A DNA stretch of 64,000 nt from Mycolicibacterium gadium. Lineage in GTDB: Bacteria > Actinomycetota > Actinomycetes > Mycobacteriales > Mycobacteriaceae. Shown here in pieces: positions 32,810 to 40,935 of the stretch. Both the position numbers and the translations under genes were made by a program. The number at the start of each line of letters is the position of its first letter. Position 1 is the first letter of the stretch. The notes under the pieces are model-generated. The model made no database searches, had not been told where the DNA came from, and worked only from the letters and a program-made list of their open reading frames with translations. The stretch spans positions 2,108,001-2,172,000 of the forward strand of contig NZ_AP022608.1 in the NCBI RefSeq assembly GCF_010728925.1. The letters are read 5' to 3'.

Positions 32810-33672
32810 GCCGGCGGTCCGTTCAGACCGTGCAGCTCAGCCAACGCATGAAGCTGTTCGAGGTAGTGATCTAACGACTCGTGAGCGAAATAGGCGAACA
32901 CCGTCGTCGTGCCGGCCGAGGCCATCTTCTCGAGCGTTTCCCTGGCCGCCTCCGGATTTCCCACCGGATCCAGCGGCTTGTCTGCGGGCAGCACGACCTC
33001 GAAGCCGTCGGGGACGTCGCGTGTGCTCAGCCATTCGGCAGCGGTGTCGATGGACACGGCAAACGGGCACCAGCCGTCGGCAAGCGTGAGCGCCCGGCGC
33101 AACGAGCGTTTCGTTCGTCCGCCCACCCAGATCGGCATATGCGATTGCAGGGCGCAAGGGTCGACGGTGAGGCCACCGAAGGAGTAGAAATCGCCCTCGT
33201 ACACGGGTTCATTGGTCGGCAGCGCAACCCGCAGGGCCCGCAGGGCGTCGTCACCGCGCACCCCTCGGTCGTCGAACGGCGCGCCGAGCAGGTCGAACTC
33301 CTGCTTCAGCGACCCGACCCCGACACCGAGTATGACCCGCCCCTTGCTGACGTGATCGAGCGTTCCGTAACGCTTCACGATCTCGAGCGGATGGTGATAC
33401 CCGAGCACCAGTGTCATCGTGGCGAGCCGGATCCGCTCGGTGCGAGCCGCGATGTAACCCAAGGTGGCCAGCGGATCCCAGTAGCGCGCACCGCGCCGAC
33501 CCGCCTCGGAGGCGGGTATGCCGATGTGCTCACTGCAGGTCAGGAAGTGATAGCCGAGCCGGTCCGCCGTCTCGGCTACTCGGCCGATGTCCTCGATCGT
33601 CGCATCGCGCTCCCACCCGAGGGCCGCGCCGCCGACGTTGGTGACCACCGGCGTCGCGATGCCGATTTTCAC
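32806..33672 (-). CDS. LLM class F420-dependent oxidoreductase
   Basis: 288-aa luciferase-like protein of the TIGR03619 F420-dependent type: GIATPVVTNVGG at the start, SEHIGIPA near 46-53, LGYHHPLEIVKRYGTLDHVSKGRVILGVGVGSLKQEF in the middle. The actinobacterial context and family favour F420 over FMN. It overlaps both neighbours by 4 bp (ATGA), so it is translationally coupled within the Rieske operon. Confidence 0.88.
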   Translation of the reverse strand: MKIGIATPVVTNVGGAALGWERDATIEDIGRVAETADRLGYHFLTCSEHIGIPASEAGRRGARYWDPLATLGYIAARTERIRLATMTLVLGYHHPLEIVKRYGTLDHVSKGRVILGVGVGSLKQEFDLLGAPFDDRGVRGDDALRALRVALPTNEPVYEGDFYSFGGLTVDPCALQSHMPIWVGGRTKRSLRRALTLADGWCPFAVSIDTAAEWLSTRDVPDGFEVVLPADKPLDPVGNPEAARETLEKMASAGTTTVFAYFAHESLDHYLEQLHALAELHGLNGPPA

Positions 33673-34499
33673 TGCAGAGGCTCTTCACCCGCGAGGATCG
33701 TGCGATGCATGAGGCGCCCACTGTCGATGGAATATTCGAGCACCCGGTGCATCGTGCCGGTGTTGTCCCACATCAAGAGATCGCCGGGCTGCCACTGGTG
33801 ACGGTAGACGTATTGCGGCTGGGTGGCCCAGTCACGCAGACGGGCAAGGAGTCCGCGGCTCTCCTCGACGGGCATGCCGACAACGTAGTCGGCAGTCGCA
33901 CCGAGCAGCAACGACTTTCGGCCGGACTGATGTGTCCACACGATGGGGCACGTCTTCGTCGGCGACTTCTGCCAGAACGTGATCTCCTCGAAGCTCATTT
34001 CGGGGCGGACGTAATACTGCGAGCGTTCCGCGCTGTGGACCACGCGAAGATCCGCGATGAGTTCCTTATCGGACTGCGGCAGGTCGTCGTAGGCCGCGTA
34101 GGTATTGCAGAACTCGGTCTCGCCACCGGTTTCTGACAGCGTGATGGCCCGCAGTAGGGTCGCGAGGTTCGGATAGGGCTGCAATGATCCGTCGAAATGC
34201 CAGAACATCGAGCCCTTCAGATACTCGGCTCGCTGGTTCACGTTCTTGTCGAGCGAGATCTTGTAGATGCCGCTCTCGCCCTCGTTCGCGGGGATGGCGC
34301 CGAGGGTCCTGGCGATCGCGACTTGCTGTTCGTCGGTGATGTCGAGTCCACGGAAGAAAACGACCCCGCGCTGCTCGAGAATTGCGCGGATGTGCTGGGC
34401 TTCGGAGCCGCTGAGTAGCGTGTCCAGGTCGGTTCTGATCTCGCTACCGATCCGCGGGGTCAGGTCAACGACCTCGAGCTGTGCAGACGTGAGTCCCAT
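33669..34499 (-). CDS. TauD/TfdA-family Fe(II)/2-oxoglutarate dioxygenase
   Basis: 276 aa from the ATG at 34499. The facial triad His101-x-Asp103 ... His251 and the 2-oxoglutarate-binding Arg266 are all present. The N-terminal RGVVFFRGLD is typical of the family. The upstream 21 codons overlap the preceding gene and are not family sequence. Its presence beside a Rieske oxygenase gives two separate oxygenases in one operon. Confidence 0.92.
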   Translation of the reverse strand: MGLTSAQLEVVDLTPRIGSEIRTDLDTLLSGSEAQHIRAILEQRGVVFFRGLDITDEQQVAIARTLGAIPANEGESGIYKISLDKNVNQRAEYLKGSMFWHFDGSLQPYPNLATLLRAITLSETGGETEFCNTYAAYDDLPQSDKELIADLRVVHSAERSQYYVRPEMSFEEITFWQKSPTKTCPIVWTHQSGRKSLLLGATADYVVGMPVEESRGLLARLRDWATQPQYVYRHQWQPGDLLMWDNTGTMHRVLEYSIDSGRLMHRTILAGEEPLQ

Positions 34500-34504
34500 G
34501 GCGA

Positions 34505-34828
34505 TCAGCTCACTCTCGTGAGAATGGTGTTGGCCGAATGCTTTACCCGCGGCTGCTTCCACAGTTCGACCGCGAGCGACACGGTGATCAGCGAGTAGAG
34601 CAGGTTGCGTAGGTTCGCGACATCGTCGGGCAGCGGTTCGGAGTAGTCGAACTTGTCGACGTAGGTGACGGCTTCTTCGGCATAGGGGAACACCTGGTCA
34701 TAGAACGCCTGGATCTCCTCCATCGAGGAATTCACCCGCTTCACGTAGCGCTGATGACCGTCCTCGATGGCCCACTCGGCCACGAGATGTTCGAGTTGCG
34801 AGAACTCCGGCGGCAGAAGCGCGCTCAT
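34505..34828 (-). CDS. Small unrecognised protein in Rieske operon
   Basis: 107 aa, mostly helical by composition (MSALLPPEFSQLEHLVAEWAIEDG..., an acidic N-terminal half and a basic tail). I do not recognise a family. Length and position directly after the oxygenase alpha subunit would suit a small partner subunit, but it does not resemble a normal Rieske beta subunit. The ATG overlaps the Rieske stop by 4 bp, and its stop is 5 bp before the TauD gene. Confidence 0.75.
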   Translation of the reverse strand: MSALLPPEFSQLEHLVAEWAIEDGHQRYVKRVNSSMEEIQAFYDQVFPYAEEAVTYVDKFDYSEPLPDDVANLRNLLYSLITVSLAVELWKQPRVKHSANTILTRVS

Positions 34829-36102
34829 CGGGTCGCCGCCTCGCCGGCCGCCACGTAGTCACCGACCACCTTGTGCAGATGACGCAACAGGATCTCCTCG
34901 TCGTTCATCGTGAAATGTGTCAGGGCACCGCTGTTCAGCATCGCCTGCAGGCCTTCGGACGGGCTGGCGTCCTCCAGGATGATGTCGTTGAGGAAGGTCA
35001 TCGTCAGTTCCTGGCCCAACCGTTCCCGATGGCTGGTAGGCGGCTGGTAATACGCCTCGGTTTCGAAGATGTGCGAATGCGGACCCGTCGGCCAATGGGT
35101 GTGGACCGTGAAACCGGACGCGCCGAAGATCAACACGAAATTCGGGAAGAACTGGAAAGAATCGAATCCGTACTTCTCGGCGCGCGTCGGATTGATACCC
35201 GGCGGCATCGGCCCCCGATTGGGCTTTTTGTTCCACGGACCCGCCGCGCTGGCCTCCATCACGCATTCGATCGGCTTGGAGTAAGGCGTCTTCTGCGACG
35301 GTTCGCCGGCGAAGGAAAACATCCGGTGCGGCCCCTTCAGCTGGTAACCCAGCGCATCAGTGAACGGATTCGGTTGATCGAAGGCCTCTCTGGCTTCCGC
35401 GGTGAGCGCGCCGAAGGACGAAGCGTGCAGATAGGGGCCGTGGTAGCTTTCCGCGAAGCCATCGACGAAAATCTTCCAGTTGCACTGCAATTCGGCCTTG
35501 AATTGATAGACCTGATGCGGCCCGTCGAAGGGATAGCCCTCCAGGCCGTGTGCCAGTTCCCCGAGAAACGACCGCAACGACTCGGTGTTGTGCGGGTTGA
35601 GATTGATGAAGATGAACCCTTCCCACACCTCGCACTGAATGGCGGGAACCCGGCAACTCGCGGCGTCGAAGTCGAGCAGCAGATCCTGACGCGTCGCCGA
35701 ATGCAGCGAGCCGTCCAGCTTGTAGCGCCAACCGTGGAATCGGCAGTACAGCAGCGGCGCGCGGCCCTGGACCTCCTGGAAGGGATCGTCCTCCCAGAGC
35801 ATCTTGTTGCCGCGGTGCGGGCAGATGTTGTGCATAGCGCGGATCACGCCGTCCTTGCCCCGGACGACGATGACCGACGTGTTGAGAAACCTCAGCTCGC
35901 GGGTGAAATAACTGCCCGACTTCGGTACCCGCTCGACCCGGCCCACATAGAGCCACGTCTTTTTGAAGACGTGTTCGCGTTCCTTCTCGTAGAACTCCTC
36001 GGAGACGCAGTCTTCGAGTGACACGGGGCCGCGGCCGAGTTCGGGATAGGCGTCGGTCCAGTGTCCGCTTTCGGGTTTGGTCACCAGGCTGTCGTGACTC
36101 AT
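34825..36102 (-). CDS. Rieske aromatic-ring-hydroxylating oxygenase, alpha-type subunit
   Basis: 425 aa. The Rieske [2Fe-2S] site is Cys94-x-His96 and Cys120-x2-His123. The mononuclear iron site includes Asp214, His221 and His226 (DGFAESYHGPYLH). Domain order and length fit oxygenase alpha subunits. No beta subunit, ferredoxin or reductase gene is adjacent. It is the first gene of the five-gene operon and is divergent from LysR. Substrate unknown. Confidence 0.93.
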   Translation of the reverse strand: MSHDSLVTKPESGHWTDAYPELGRGPVSLEDCVSEEFYEKEREHVFKKTWLYVGRVERVPKSGSYFTRELRFLNTSVIVVRGKDGVIRAMHNICPHRGNKMLWEDDPFQEVQGRAPLLYCRFHGWRYKLDGSLHSATRQDLLLDFDAASCRVPAIQCEVWEGFIFINLNPHNTESLRSFLGELAHGLEGYPFDGPHQVYQFKAELQCNWKIFVDGFAESYHGPYLHASSFGALTAEAREAFDQPNPFTDALGYQLKGPHRMFSFAGEPSQKTPYSKPIECVMEASAAGPWNKKPNRGPMPPGINPTRAEKYGFDSFQFFPNFVLIFGASGFTVHTHWPTGPHSHIFETEAYYQPPTSHRERLGQELTMTFLNDIILEDASPSEGLQAMLNSGALTHFTMNDEEILLRHLHKVVGDYVAAGEAATR

Positions 36103-36163
36103 GAGGCTCCACCTCCTGGCCGAAAACTACAGCTGCGGAAATAGTCAAAACAGATGCAGTAGC

Positions 36164-36178
36164 GCAACACCCTGTTGC
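36164..36178. promoter_or_regulatory. Palindrome in LysR/Rieske intergenic region
   Basis: GCAACA-CCC-TGTTGC lies 17 bp before the LysR ATG. It has the T-N11-A type symmetry expected for a LysR-family site and sits between the divergent promoters. Confidence 0.55.
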
Positions 36179-36194
36179 ATATTTGGAACAACCG

Positions 36195-37112
36195 ATGGAA
36201 CAGAACCTGCCTTTCGACCTCGACGCCCTGCTGGTATTCGGCAAGGTCGTCGAGTGCCGCAGCCTGTCGAGAGCGGCCGCGCTGCTCGGCATGCCCAAGT
36301 CCACCGTGAGCCGCAAGCTGACCAAGCTGGAAGCCGACCTCGGCATCAAGCTGCTGCGGAAGAACACGCACCAGCTCACGGTCACGGACCTCGGCGAGCA
36401 GGTCTACAGCCACGCCGTGAACATTCTGACCGAGGCCAACGGCGTGCGTGCCCTGGTCGAGAGCAGCAGACAAGAACCGCAGGGCGAGCTGAAGGTTGCG
36501 ATCCCGATCTTCCTCGGCATCGACTACGCGTCGCGCGTCGGTGCCGCATTCCTGCAGCGCTATCCCCAGTCGCGGTTGGACATCCGACTGGTGGACAACC
36601 TCGTCGACCCGATCAAGGACGGATTCGACGTCGTGTTCGGCACTGGGCCACTTCAGGATTCGACGTTGATCGCCCGAAAGGCGTTCAGCCTCGAGCTCTT
36701 TCTCTGCGCGACGCCCGACTTCGTGCAGCAGTTGCCCGAACCGATCGCCGACCCGACGCAGTTGGACGCCCTGCCATTCATCGACTTCGGCTTCGGCGGA
36801 CCGCGAAAATTCACCGTCATCAAACAGAAGCGCCGTTACGAACTGTCACCGCAGGTGCGGGCGCGCGCCAACAACTTTCAGGTGTGTAAGCAGTACATCT
36901 TGCAAGGACTCGGCATGGGACCCATGCCCACCCAGATCATCTGCACGACCGAATTGCGCGAGGGCAGCATCGTCCCCGTCCTGCCGGAGTGGCAGCTCGA
37001 GGCGATGGACGTGCACATGATCTATCCATTCGAGCTCTCGTTCTCGACTCTCATCAGCGCGTTCTACGAAACTGCGTGCGAGATCATCGTCGAGAATTCC
37101 GCTCGAACCTGA
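36195..37112 (+). CDS. LysR family transcriptional regulator
   Basis: 305 aa from ATG 36195 (a TTG at 36183 is also in frame). The N-terminal winged HTH (SLSRAAALLGMPKSTVSRKLTKLEADLGIKLLRKN) and the substrate-binding C-terminal domain (EGELKVAIPIFLG onwards) are typical. It is divergent from the Rieske operon, and the palindrome at 36164 is its likely binding site. Confidence 0.92.
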   Translation: MEQNLPFDLDALLVFGKVVECRSLSRAAALLGMPKSTVSRKLTKLEADLGIKLLRKNTHQLTVTDLGEQVYSHAVNILTEANGVRALVESSRQEPQGELKVAIPIFLGIDYASRVGAAFLQRYPQSRLDIRLVDNLVDPIKDGFDVVFGTGPLQDSTLIARKAFSLELFLCATPDFVQQLPEPIADPTQLDALPFIDFGFGGPRKFTVIKQKRRYELSPQVRARANNFQVCKQYILQGLGMGPMPTQIICTTELREGSIVPVLPEWQLEAMDVHMIYPFELSFSTLISAFYETACEIIVENSART

Positions 37113-37119
37113 GTAGTTC

Positions 37120-37179
37120 ATCGCTTTCAACGTTATGCAGTGAAAGCACTAGTGCCCTCTGCATTTCGTTGATAGCGAT
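37120..37179. terminator. Imperfect long inverted repeat between convergent genes
   Basis: ATCGCTTTCAACG and CGTTGATAGCGAT form the arms (37120-37132 and 37167-37179). The gap between LysR and the DDN-type gene is 84 bp and is mostly this structure. It probably ends both transcripts. Confidence 0.55.
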
Positions 37180-37196
37180 GAGGCAGTCGAGCAGAC

Positions 37197-37706
37197 CTAC
37201 GACGACTGAAGGTCGGACTCCTCGAACACGTCGATGGACGTCACAGGAGTCATCATGATGACCGGGATGTGCCGCGTCGTCGCCCGTTGATAGCTCAGGT
37301 ACGGCGGATACACATGTGACATGAAGTCCCAGATCCGGTGCCGCTCTTCACCTTCGGGTTCACGCCACGAGGCACGGAACGCCTGGGTGGCGATCTGCAG
37401 GTCGACTTCGTCACCGGCACGCAGGTTGTGATACCAGTCCGGGTTTTCGTCGGCGCCCCCCTTGGACGCGACGATCACGACCTCGCCCCCGATGTCGCCG
37501 TAGATCAGCGGAACGATCTGCGTCCTACCCGACTTGCGGCCCTTCACCCTGATCAGGCAGTGCGTCGTGAACGCATGTCCCCCGGCCTCGCTGATGTCCA
37601 TGACGTGGCCTTGCGCGCCACCGGAGCGCAGGTACGTGTCGCGGTGTTTGGCCATCCAGTCGCGGCGTTCCTGTCGAATGGCCGCCGCGGATTCGTTGCT
37701 GCTCAT
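37197..37706 (-). CDS. DDN-type deazaflavin (F420)-dependent nitroreductase family protein
   Basis: 169-aa protein of the deazaflavin-dependent nitroreductase family: LIRVKGRKSGRTQIVPLIYGDIGGEVVIVASKGGADENPDWYHNLRA is the hallmark region, with the substrate/F420 pocket. The ATG at 37706 has AGGAAG. The open frame runs upstream through a divergent gene, so only the downstream part is real. It is divergent from another family member, with only 39 bp between. Confidence 0.88.
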   Translation of the reverse strand: MSSNESAAAIRQERRDWMAKHRDTYLRSGGAQGHVMDISEAGGHAFTTHCLIRVKGRKSGRTQIVPLIYGDIGGEVVIVASKGGADENPDWYHNLRAGDEVDLQIATQAFRASWREPEGEERHRIWDFMSHVYPPYLSYQRATTRHIPVIMMTPVTSIDVFEESDLQSS

Positions 37707-37745
37707 TGCGCTTCTTCCTGATGGGCTGGTCTGGACATACATACC

Positions 37746-38285
37746 ATGGTGATCATGACCGATCTGCTGAATGGGATCCCGAGGGTCGACCCCACGGCCG
37801 ACCCGCCATGGACGCTGCGGATCGTCGCCCGCGTTCTCTCGACGAACCTCGGTTCGGTGGTCCATCGGCGCGTCATGGCGCCTCTCGACGGGCCCCTCGG
37901 GCGCCTGACCCGCGGCCGTCTGCATTTCGGTAAGGGCACGATCCCTCTCGTCGTATTGCGGTCGACCGGAGCCAAATCCGGAATCGAGCGTGATGTGCCG
38001 CTGGGATACTTCACCGACGGCGACGACGTCATTCTCATCGCCTCGAACTACGGCCAGGCCCACCACCCGAGCTGGTACTACAACTTGCTGAAGAATCCGC
38101 ACTGCCAGTTGTTCCCGGAAGGCCGTACCGACCGCGGTGGTCATTTCGTGGCCCGCCTGACCGAGGGTGCAGACCGTGACCGCCTGTTCGACCTCGCGGC
38201 CGGCTATGCCGCCAACTTCGCGTCGTATGCGGTGAAGACCGACGGCGTCCGCACCATCAACGTGTTCCGCCTGTCCCCGGCGTAG
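37746..38285 (+). CDS. DDN-type deazaflavin-dependent nitroreductase family protein
   Basis: 179 aa from ATG 37746 (ATG 37755 also possible). It shows the same pattern as its divergent neighbour: LVVLRSTGAKSGIERDVPLGYFTDGDDVILIASNYGQAHHPSWYYNLLKNP. It also has the longer N-terminal helix before this block. The two divergent paralogs probably share one regulatory region. Substrate unknown. Confidence 0.88.
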   Translation: MVIMTDLLNGIPRVDPTADPPWTLRIVARVLSTNLGSVVHRRVMAPLDGPLGRLTRGRLHFGKGTIPLVVLRSTGAKSGIERDVPLGYFTDGDDVILIASNYGQAHHPSWYYNLLKNPHCQLFPEGRTDRGGHFVARLTEGADRDRLFDLAAGYAANFASYAVKTDGVRTINVFRLSPA

Positions 38286-38324
38286 GCGGGTTTAGCAAGC
38301 GCGATGCCGGGAGAACCTCTGCGC

Positions 38325-38480
38325 ATGTCGCAGACCAACGATCCGCCGTCGACACCGAAGGACGCCACCAAAGCGACCGACGACCAACGCGAGATCCAGG
38401 ACCAGCTCGACCACCAGGACGACGACCCTGACGCCCCCGGGGGGCATCAGACCAAGGATCAGGTCGCCGACGAAACCTAG
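38325..38480 (+). CDS. Small acidic hydrophilic protein
   Basis: 51 aa from the ATG at 38325, ending TAG at 38480. The protein is rich in Asp, Gln, Lys and Pro (DDQREIQDQLDHQDDDPDAPGG) and has no hydrophobic core, so it is likely disordered. GGGAG lies 11 bases before the ATG. I do not recognise a function. Confidence 0.5.
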   Translation: MSQTNDPPSTPKDATKATDDQREIQDQLDHQDDDPDAPGGHQTKDQVADET

Positions 38481-38486
38481 ATCAGA

Positions 38487-39341
38487 TCACCTGCCGTGGG
38501 TGGCGAAGAACTGGCCGCTCGCGAACGACGCGTCCAGCCAGGTGTGACCACCGCCGTCGATCTGGATGAACGACACCTCGGTGCCGTCGGCGCAACCGGC
38601 CGCGGTGAACCGGTGCACCGAGGGCGACGGGGAGTCCTCGACGGGCGCCGGGCACCCGTCAAGCTCACGCCAGCGCTGCGCCATCGCCGGCGCGGACACG
38701 ATGTCGCTCGCTCCGCCGCGCCCCACCATCGGGCCGCCGTTGAACGGCACGACGTTGTCTGCGGTTCCGTGAATGCTCAGGACGGACACCGGTTGCGATG
38801 GATTGCACGGGGACGCCGAGCCGAGCGTGCCCGCGACGGGCGCGACCGCGGAGAAGACGTCCGCGCGCGAGCAGGCCAGCCGGTTGGCCATGAAGGCGCC
38901 CGCCGACATTCCGGTGGCGAATACGCGGCCGGGGTCGATTCCGAAGTCCTGCGTCAGCCGGTCGGCGAGCGCGACGAGAAAGCCCACGTCGTCGACGCCC
39001 TGACGGTCGGGAACCGACGCGCCCCGTCCATCGGCCCAGCTGAGGTCCACGCCCTCGGGATAGACCACGACGAACCCGTGCTGATCGGCCACGGCGTTGT
39101 AGTTCGTCATCGCCGCTTGAGCACCGCCGGTCATTCCGGCCCCGTGCAGGTTGATCACGAGCCCCGTCGGCTGCTCGAGGCCCGGCGGCACGTGGACCAG
39201 ATAGTTGCGCTGCAGCCCACCGAAGTTCAGGCCGGCGGGGAAGTCCCCGGCCGGAACCGCGGCGGCGTGAGCACCACTGAACATGAGAAGAGCCAGAAGG
39301 ACGGCGGCCAGCAGTGCCGTCGTGCGCCCGATCAACCGCAA
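38487..39341 (-). CDS. Secreted LpqC/PHB-depolymerase-like esterase
   Basis: 284 aa from a TTG at 39341, chosen because GGGAG lies seven bases upstream and it gives a proper signal peptide (about residues 1-26, LLAAVLLALLMFSGAHA then AA). The mature part is an alpha/beta hydrolase of the LpqC / PHB depolymerase type: INLHGAGMTG oxyanion region, nucleophile Ser in GMSAG, IHGTADNVVP Asp region, and DGGGHTW His. No lipobox Cys is visible, so it is probably secreted rather than lipid-anchored. Confidence 0.85.
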   Translation of the reverse strand: MRLIGRTTALLAAVLLALLMFSGAHAAAVPAGDFPAGLNFGGLQRNYLVHVPPGLEQPTGLVINLHGAGMTGGAQAAMTNYNAVADQHGFVVVYPEGVDLSWADGRGASVPDRQGVDDVGFLVALADRLTQDFGIDPGRVFATGMSAGAFMANRLACSRADVFSAVAPVAGTLGSASPCNPSQPVSVLSIHGTADNVVPFNGGPMVGRGGASDIVSAPAMAQRWRELDGCPAPVEDSPSPSVHRFTAAGCADGTEVSFIQIDGGGHTWLDASFASGQFFATHGR

Positions 39342-39458
39342 TTCAGCTCTCCCTGTCGCGACATGCCACCCGACAGTAGGGACCGCCATTGCGACTGCGC
39401 AAATAGCCGACATCCACGTGGCGGTGAGATTCCGTGCTGGAAGGCGCGCAAGCCGCGG

Positions 39459-39902
39459 TTAACCGACAGCAAACAGCTCGAGCTGGATGTTGTCGGGGTC
39501 GCGAAACACCACCGTCGCAAATGGGAACGGCTGGTCCCCGGATCTGATGCCCGAGTGTTCGATGCCGAGTTCGTCCAGCCGCGCCGTCCAAGACTCGAGG
39601 TCGTCGCGCGAAGCAACGTTGAGCGCCACATGGTCCAACCCGGTGCGGGCCTCGTCAAAGGCCTGGCCGTCGTTGCCGGTGTTGGTGTGCAGGCCGATCA
39701 CGACGCCCGAGCGCGGTTCGACGAGAAGTTCACCGTAGCCGGTGTCCTCGCATCCATAGTGTGGAAACTTCATCGGTACCCGGTCGGCTCCGAGCAGGCG
39801 CTGGTACCAGGCCAGGCTGGCCTCGAGGTCGGTGACGGTGATGGAGAGGTGGTGGATCCCGGTCACGCCGGGCATTGGTCGTTCACTCGCGTCGGGCTCC
39901 AT
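39459..39902 (-). CDS. VOC/glyoxalase-family protein
   Basis: 147-aa vicinal-oxygen-chelate protein with two beta-alpha-beta-beta-beta modules. The His in IHHLSITVTD, another in LDHVALNV, and the C-terminal Glu of NIQLELFA are the expected metal ligands. Start could also be the ATG at 39875. Typical roles are isomerisation, ring cleavage or resistance; none is indicated specifically. Confidence 0.88.
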   Translation of the reverse strand: MEPDASERPMPGVTGIHHLSITVTDLEASLAWYQRLLGADRVPMKFPHYGCEDTGYGELLVEPRSGVVIGLHTNTGNDGQAFDEARTGLDHVALNVASRDDLESWTARLDELGIEHSGIRSGDQPFPFATVVFRDPDNIQLELFAVG

Positions 39903-39963
39903 TCGGATGGTCTACCAGGTTGACCCTTCATACCTGGGCCGATGCAGAGAATTCGACGCGGGC

Positions 39964-39990
39964 GGTTTCGGCAGTCCCGTAATTGGGTAC
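39964..39990 (+). promoter_or_regulatory. SigF-type promoter before the sigma factor gene
   Basis: GGTTT (39964-39968), 16-bp spacer, GGGTAC (39985-39990), a full match to mycobacterial GGWWT-N16/17-GGGTAY. The leader to the GTG at 40061 is about 65 bases. It implies that this SigF-class gene is transcribed by SigF-type polymerase, including its own product. Confidence 0.72.
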
Positions 39991-40060
39991 AGCTACCTGC
40001 ACTAGAGGTTCAGATCCGAGCCGCTTCATCAGCAAGGCAACCGGATAGGGGCAACCTCGC

Positions 40061-40867
40061 GTGTCCGAAAACAGTACGTCCGAGTACGCCGACCTCACCG
40101 ACATGTTTCGCCGATTGGCGACTCTCGATGAAGGTTCGGCCGCATACCGCCGTCAGCGCGACGAGATCATCGCGCGTGGACTGCCAATCGCGAATCACAT
40201 CGCCCGTCGCTTCCGTAATCGGGGCGAGCCGAACGACGACCTCGTACAGGCGGCCCGGGTGGGACTGGTCAACGCCGTCAACCGTTTCGACCCAGAGAAC
40301 GGCGCGGACTTCCTGGCCTTCGCCGTGCCGACGATGATGGGCGAGGTCCGCCGCCACTTCCGCGACTACGGATGGGCCGTCAAGGTCCCCCGCCGCCTGA
40401 AAGACCTCCAGGGCCAAATCGTCAAGGCTCGTGGCGCGCTGTCCCAGGACCTCAATCGGGCGCCGACCGCCACAGAGATTGCGAAATACCTGGAGATCGA
40501 CCGCGAATCGGTAGTCGAAGCGACGATCGCGAGCAGCAACTACTCCACGCTGTCCACTGACGTGCAGGCAGGCCCGGACACCGACTTCCGGCCGATAGGG
40601 GACACGATCGGCGAGGTGGATCCCAACATCGATAAGGTGCTCGCCCTCGCGACCGTACGTCCATTGATCGCTGCCCTGCCTGAACGCGAACAACGGGTGC
40701 TGAGCCTTCGGTTCTTCGACAACATGACCCAGACGCAGATCGCCGAGCGGATGGGCTACTCACAGATGCACGTATCGCGGCTCATCTCCAAGGCCCTCGC
40801 CACGCTGCGTGACCAGGTTCGCGAAGCTGACGAGGCAATCACGAGCAGGGCCGCAGTACCCGCCTGA
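40061..40867 (+). CDS. SigF-class (sigma-B/F/G) sigma factor
   Basis: 268 aa starting at GTG after ATAGGGG. Region 2 (GEPNDDLVQAARVGLVNAVNRFDPENGADFLAFAVPTMMGEVRRHFRDYGWAVKVPRRL) and region 4 (LPEREQRVLSLRFFDNMTQTQIAERMGYSQMHVSRLISKAL) are intact; regions 3 lies between. No rsbW/usfX-type anti-sigma gene is adjacent, unlike the classical sigF operon. The RsbW-like domain of the 53621-57781 protein is a distant candidate partner. A matching promoter is directly upstream. The MMPL-FHA gene follows 68 bp later. Confidence 0.93.
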   Translation: MSENSTSEYADLTDMFRRLATLDEGSAAYRRQRDEIIARGLPIANHIARRFRNRGEPNDDLVQAARVGLVNAVNRFDPENGADFLAFAVPTMMGEVRRHFRDYGWAVKVPRRLKDLQGQIVKARGALSQDLNRAPTATEIAKYLEIDRESVVEATIASSNYSTLSTDVQAGPDTDFRPIGDTIGEVDPNIDKVLALATVRPLIAALPEREQRVLSLRFFDNMTQTQIAERMGYSQMHVSRLISKALATLRDQVREADEAITSRAAVPA

Positions 40868-40935
40868 GCAGTACACATACCCGGCCGCGGCCCGCCCTTT
40901 AGAAACTACCAAGGGCGAAGCCGGACCCTGTCGTC

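Noticed and set aside
34873..36021. 382-codon plus-strand ORF opposite the Rieske gene
   Set aside because: The Rieske cluster motifs are on the minus strand; this frame is a shadow.
40879..40884. GGGTAT on the minus strand just after the sigma factor gene as a SigF promoter
   Set aside because: No gene is oriented to use it, and no matching -35 lies at the proper distance.
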